Below the pieces are notes generated by a model. It was not told the DNA's origin. It was given only the letters and a program-made list of their open reading frames with translations, and ran no database searches. A DNA stretch of 24,749 bases, taken from assembly GCA_030849075.1 (NCBI GenBank), contig JASAOO010003141.1:1-24749 (forward strand), given 5' to 3'. Below, in pieces: positions 24,685-24,749 of the stretch. How positions within the stretch are numbered: position 1 is the first letter of the stretch; every line of letters begins with the position of its first letter. Position numbers and translations under genes: made by a program. The DNA is from Zelonia costaricensis (taxonomy: Eukaryota > Euglenozoa > Kinetoplastea > Trypanosomatida > Trypanosomatidae).

Positions 24685-24749
24685 ATGGCCTTCCCTAGCC
24701 GCAAGAACGCGTCTCGCGCGCAGCGCAAGAGCGCCAAGAAGCACCGCCC
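24685..24749 (+). CDS. N-terminus of a very basic protein, cut by the window edge
   Basis: The ATG at 24685 opens a frame that continues to the edge with 21 complete codons plus two bases. The residues read MAFPSRKNASRAQRKSAKK and then His-Arg-Pro. Ten of the first 21 are Lys, Arg or His. Such a start is typical of ribosomal proteins and core histones, and both occur in trypanosomatid arrays, but 22 residues are too few for me to name the family. Codon choice is GC-ending, as in highly expressed genes of these organisms. The short leader with a nearby splice acceptor supports a real start. The remainder lies outside the window. Confidence 0.7.
   Translation, partial: MAFPSRKNASRAQRKSAKKHR

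Overview
The window is nuclear DNA of a trypanosomatid protist, most likely Leishmania or another Leishmaniinae. The signs are intronless, GC-rich genes in long same-strand arrays; intergenic stretches full of pyrimidine tracts followed by AG (spliced-leader trans-splicing signals); CA/GT microsatellites and G/C homopolymers; and a trypanosomatid-specific protein (the YDCF-type SCP2-thiolase-like protein). From memory, cytosolic LysRS of L. donovani lies on chromosome 15. That would be the first place to look for synteny, but I cannot confirm it here. No bacterial, plasmid, phage or CRISPR feature was seen.

Layout: bases 1-17557 form a minus-strand polycistronic unit. Read in the direction of transcription it contains an EIPR1/TSSC1-like WD-repeat protein (16526-17557), cytosolic-type lysyl-tRNA synthetase (13968-15731), the SCP2-thiolase-like protein SLP (11507-12724), a very large SPEF2/CPC1-like flagellar protein of 2,088 residues (4248-10514) and a conserved coiled-coil protein of 459 residues (1411-2790). 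Bases 18557-24749 form a plus-strand unit: a small beta-rich, possibly nucleoplasmin-like protein (18557-19213), a PP1-related Ser/Thr phosphatase (19636-20760), a CFAP20-domain protein (21446-23041), and the first 21 complete codons (plus two bases of the next) of a very basic protein that runs off the right edge (24685-24749).

Between the two units, 17558-18556 is a divergent strand-switch region. In these organisms such regions are where RNA polymerase II starts in both directions. Its G-run (18013-18024) and C-runs (from 18035) change strand within about 10 bases, which marks the switch point closely.

The genes do not form one pathway, as is normal for trypanosomatid arrays. Two or three of the nine (the SPEF2-like and CFAP20-domain proteins, perhaps the coiled-coil protein) look flagellar. 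The observations most worth following up are a possible decayed HECT ubiquitin-ligase C-terminus between the phosphatase and the CFAP20 gene, a perfect 12-bp hairpin near 24.3 kb, the degenerate kinase fold and Cys/His cluster of the SPEF2-like giant, and the strand-switch region.

Start codons were chosen by finding an actual ATG. Several longer open frames begin only with TTG or GTG, inside untranslated leader sequence, and were trimmed.
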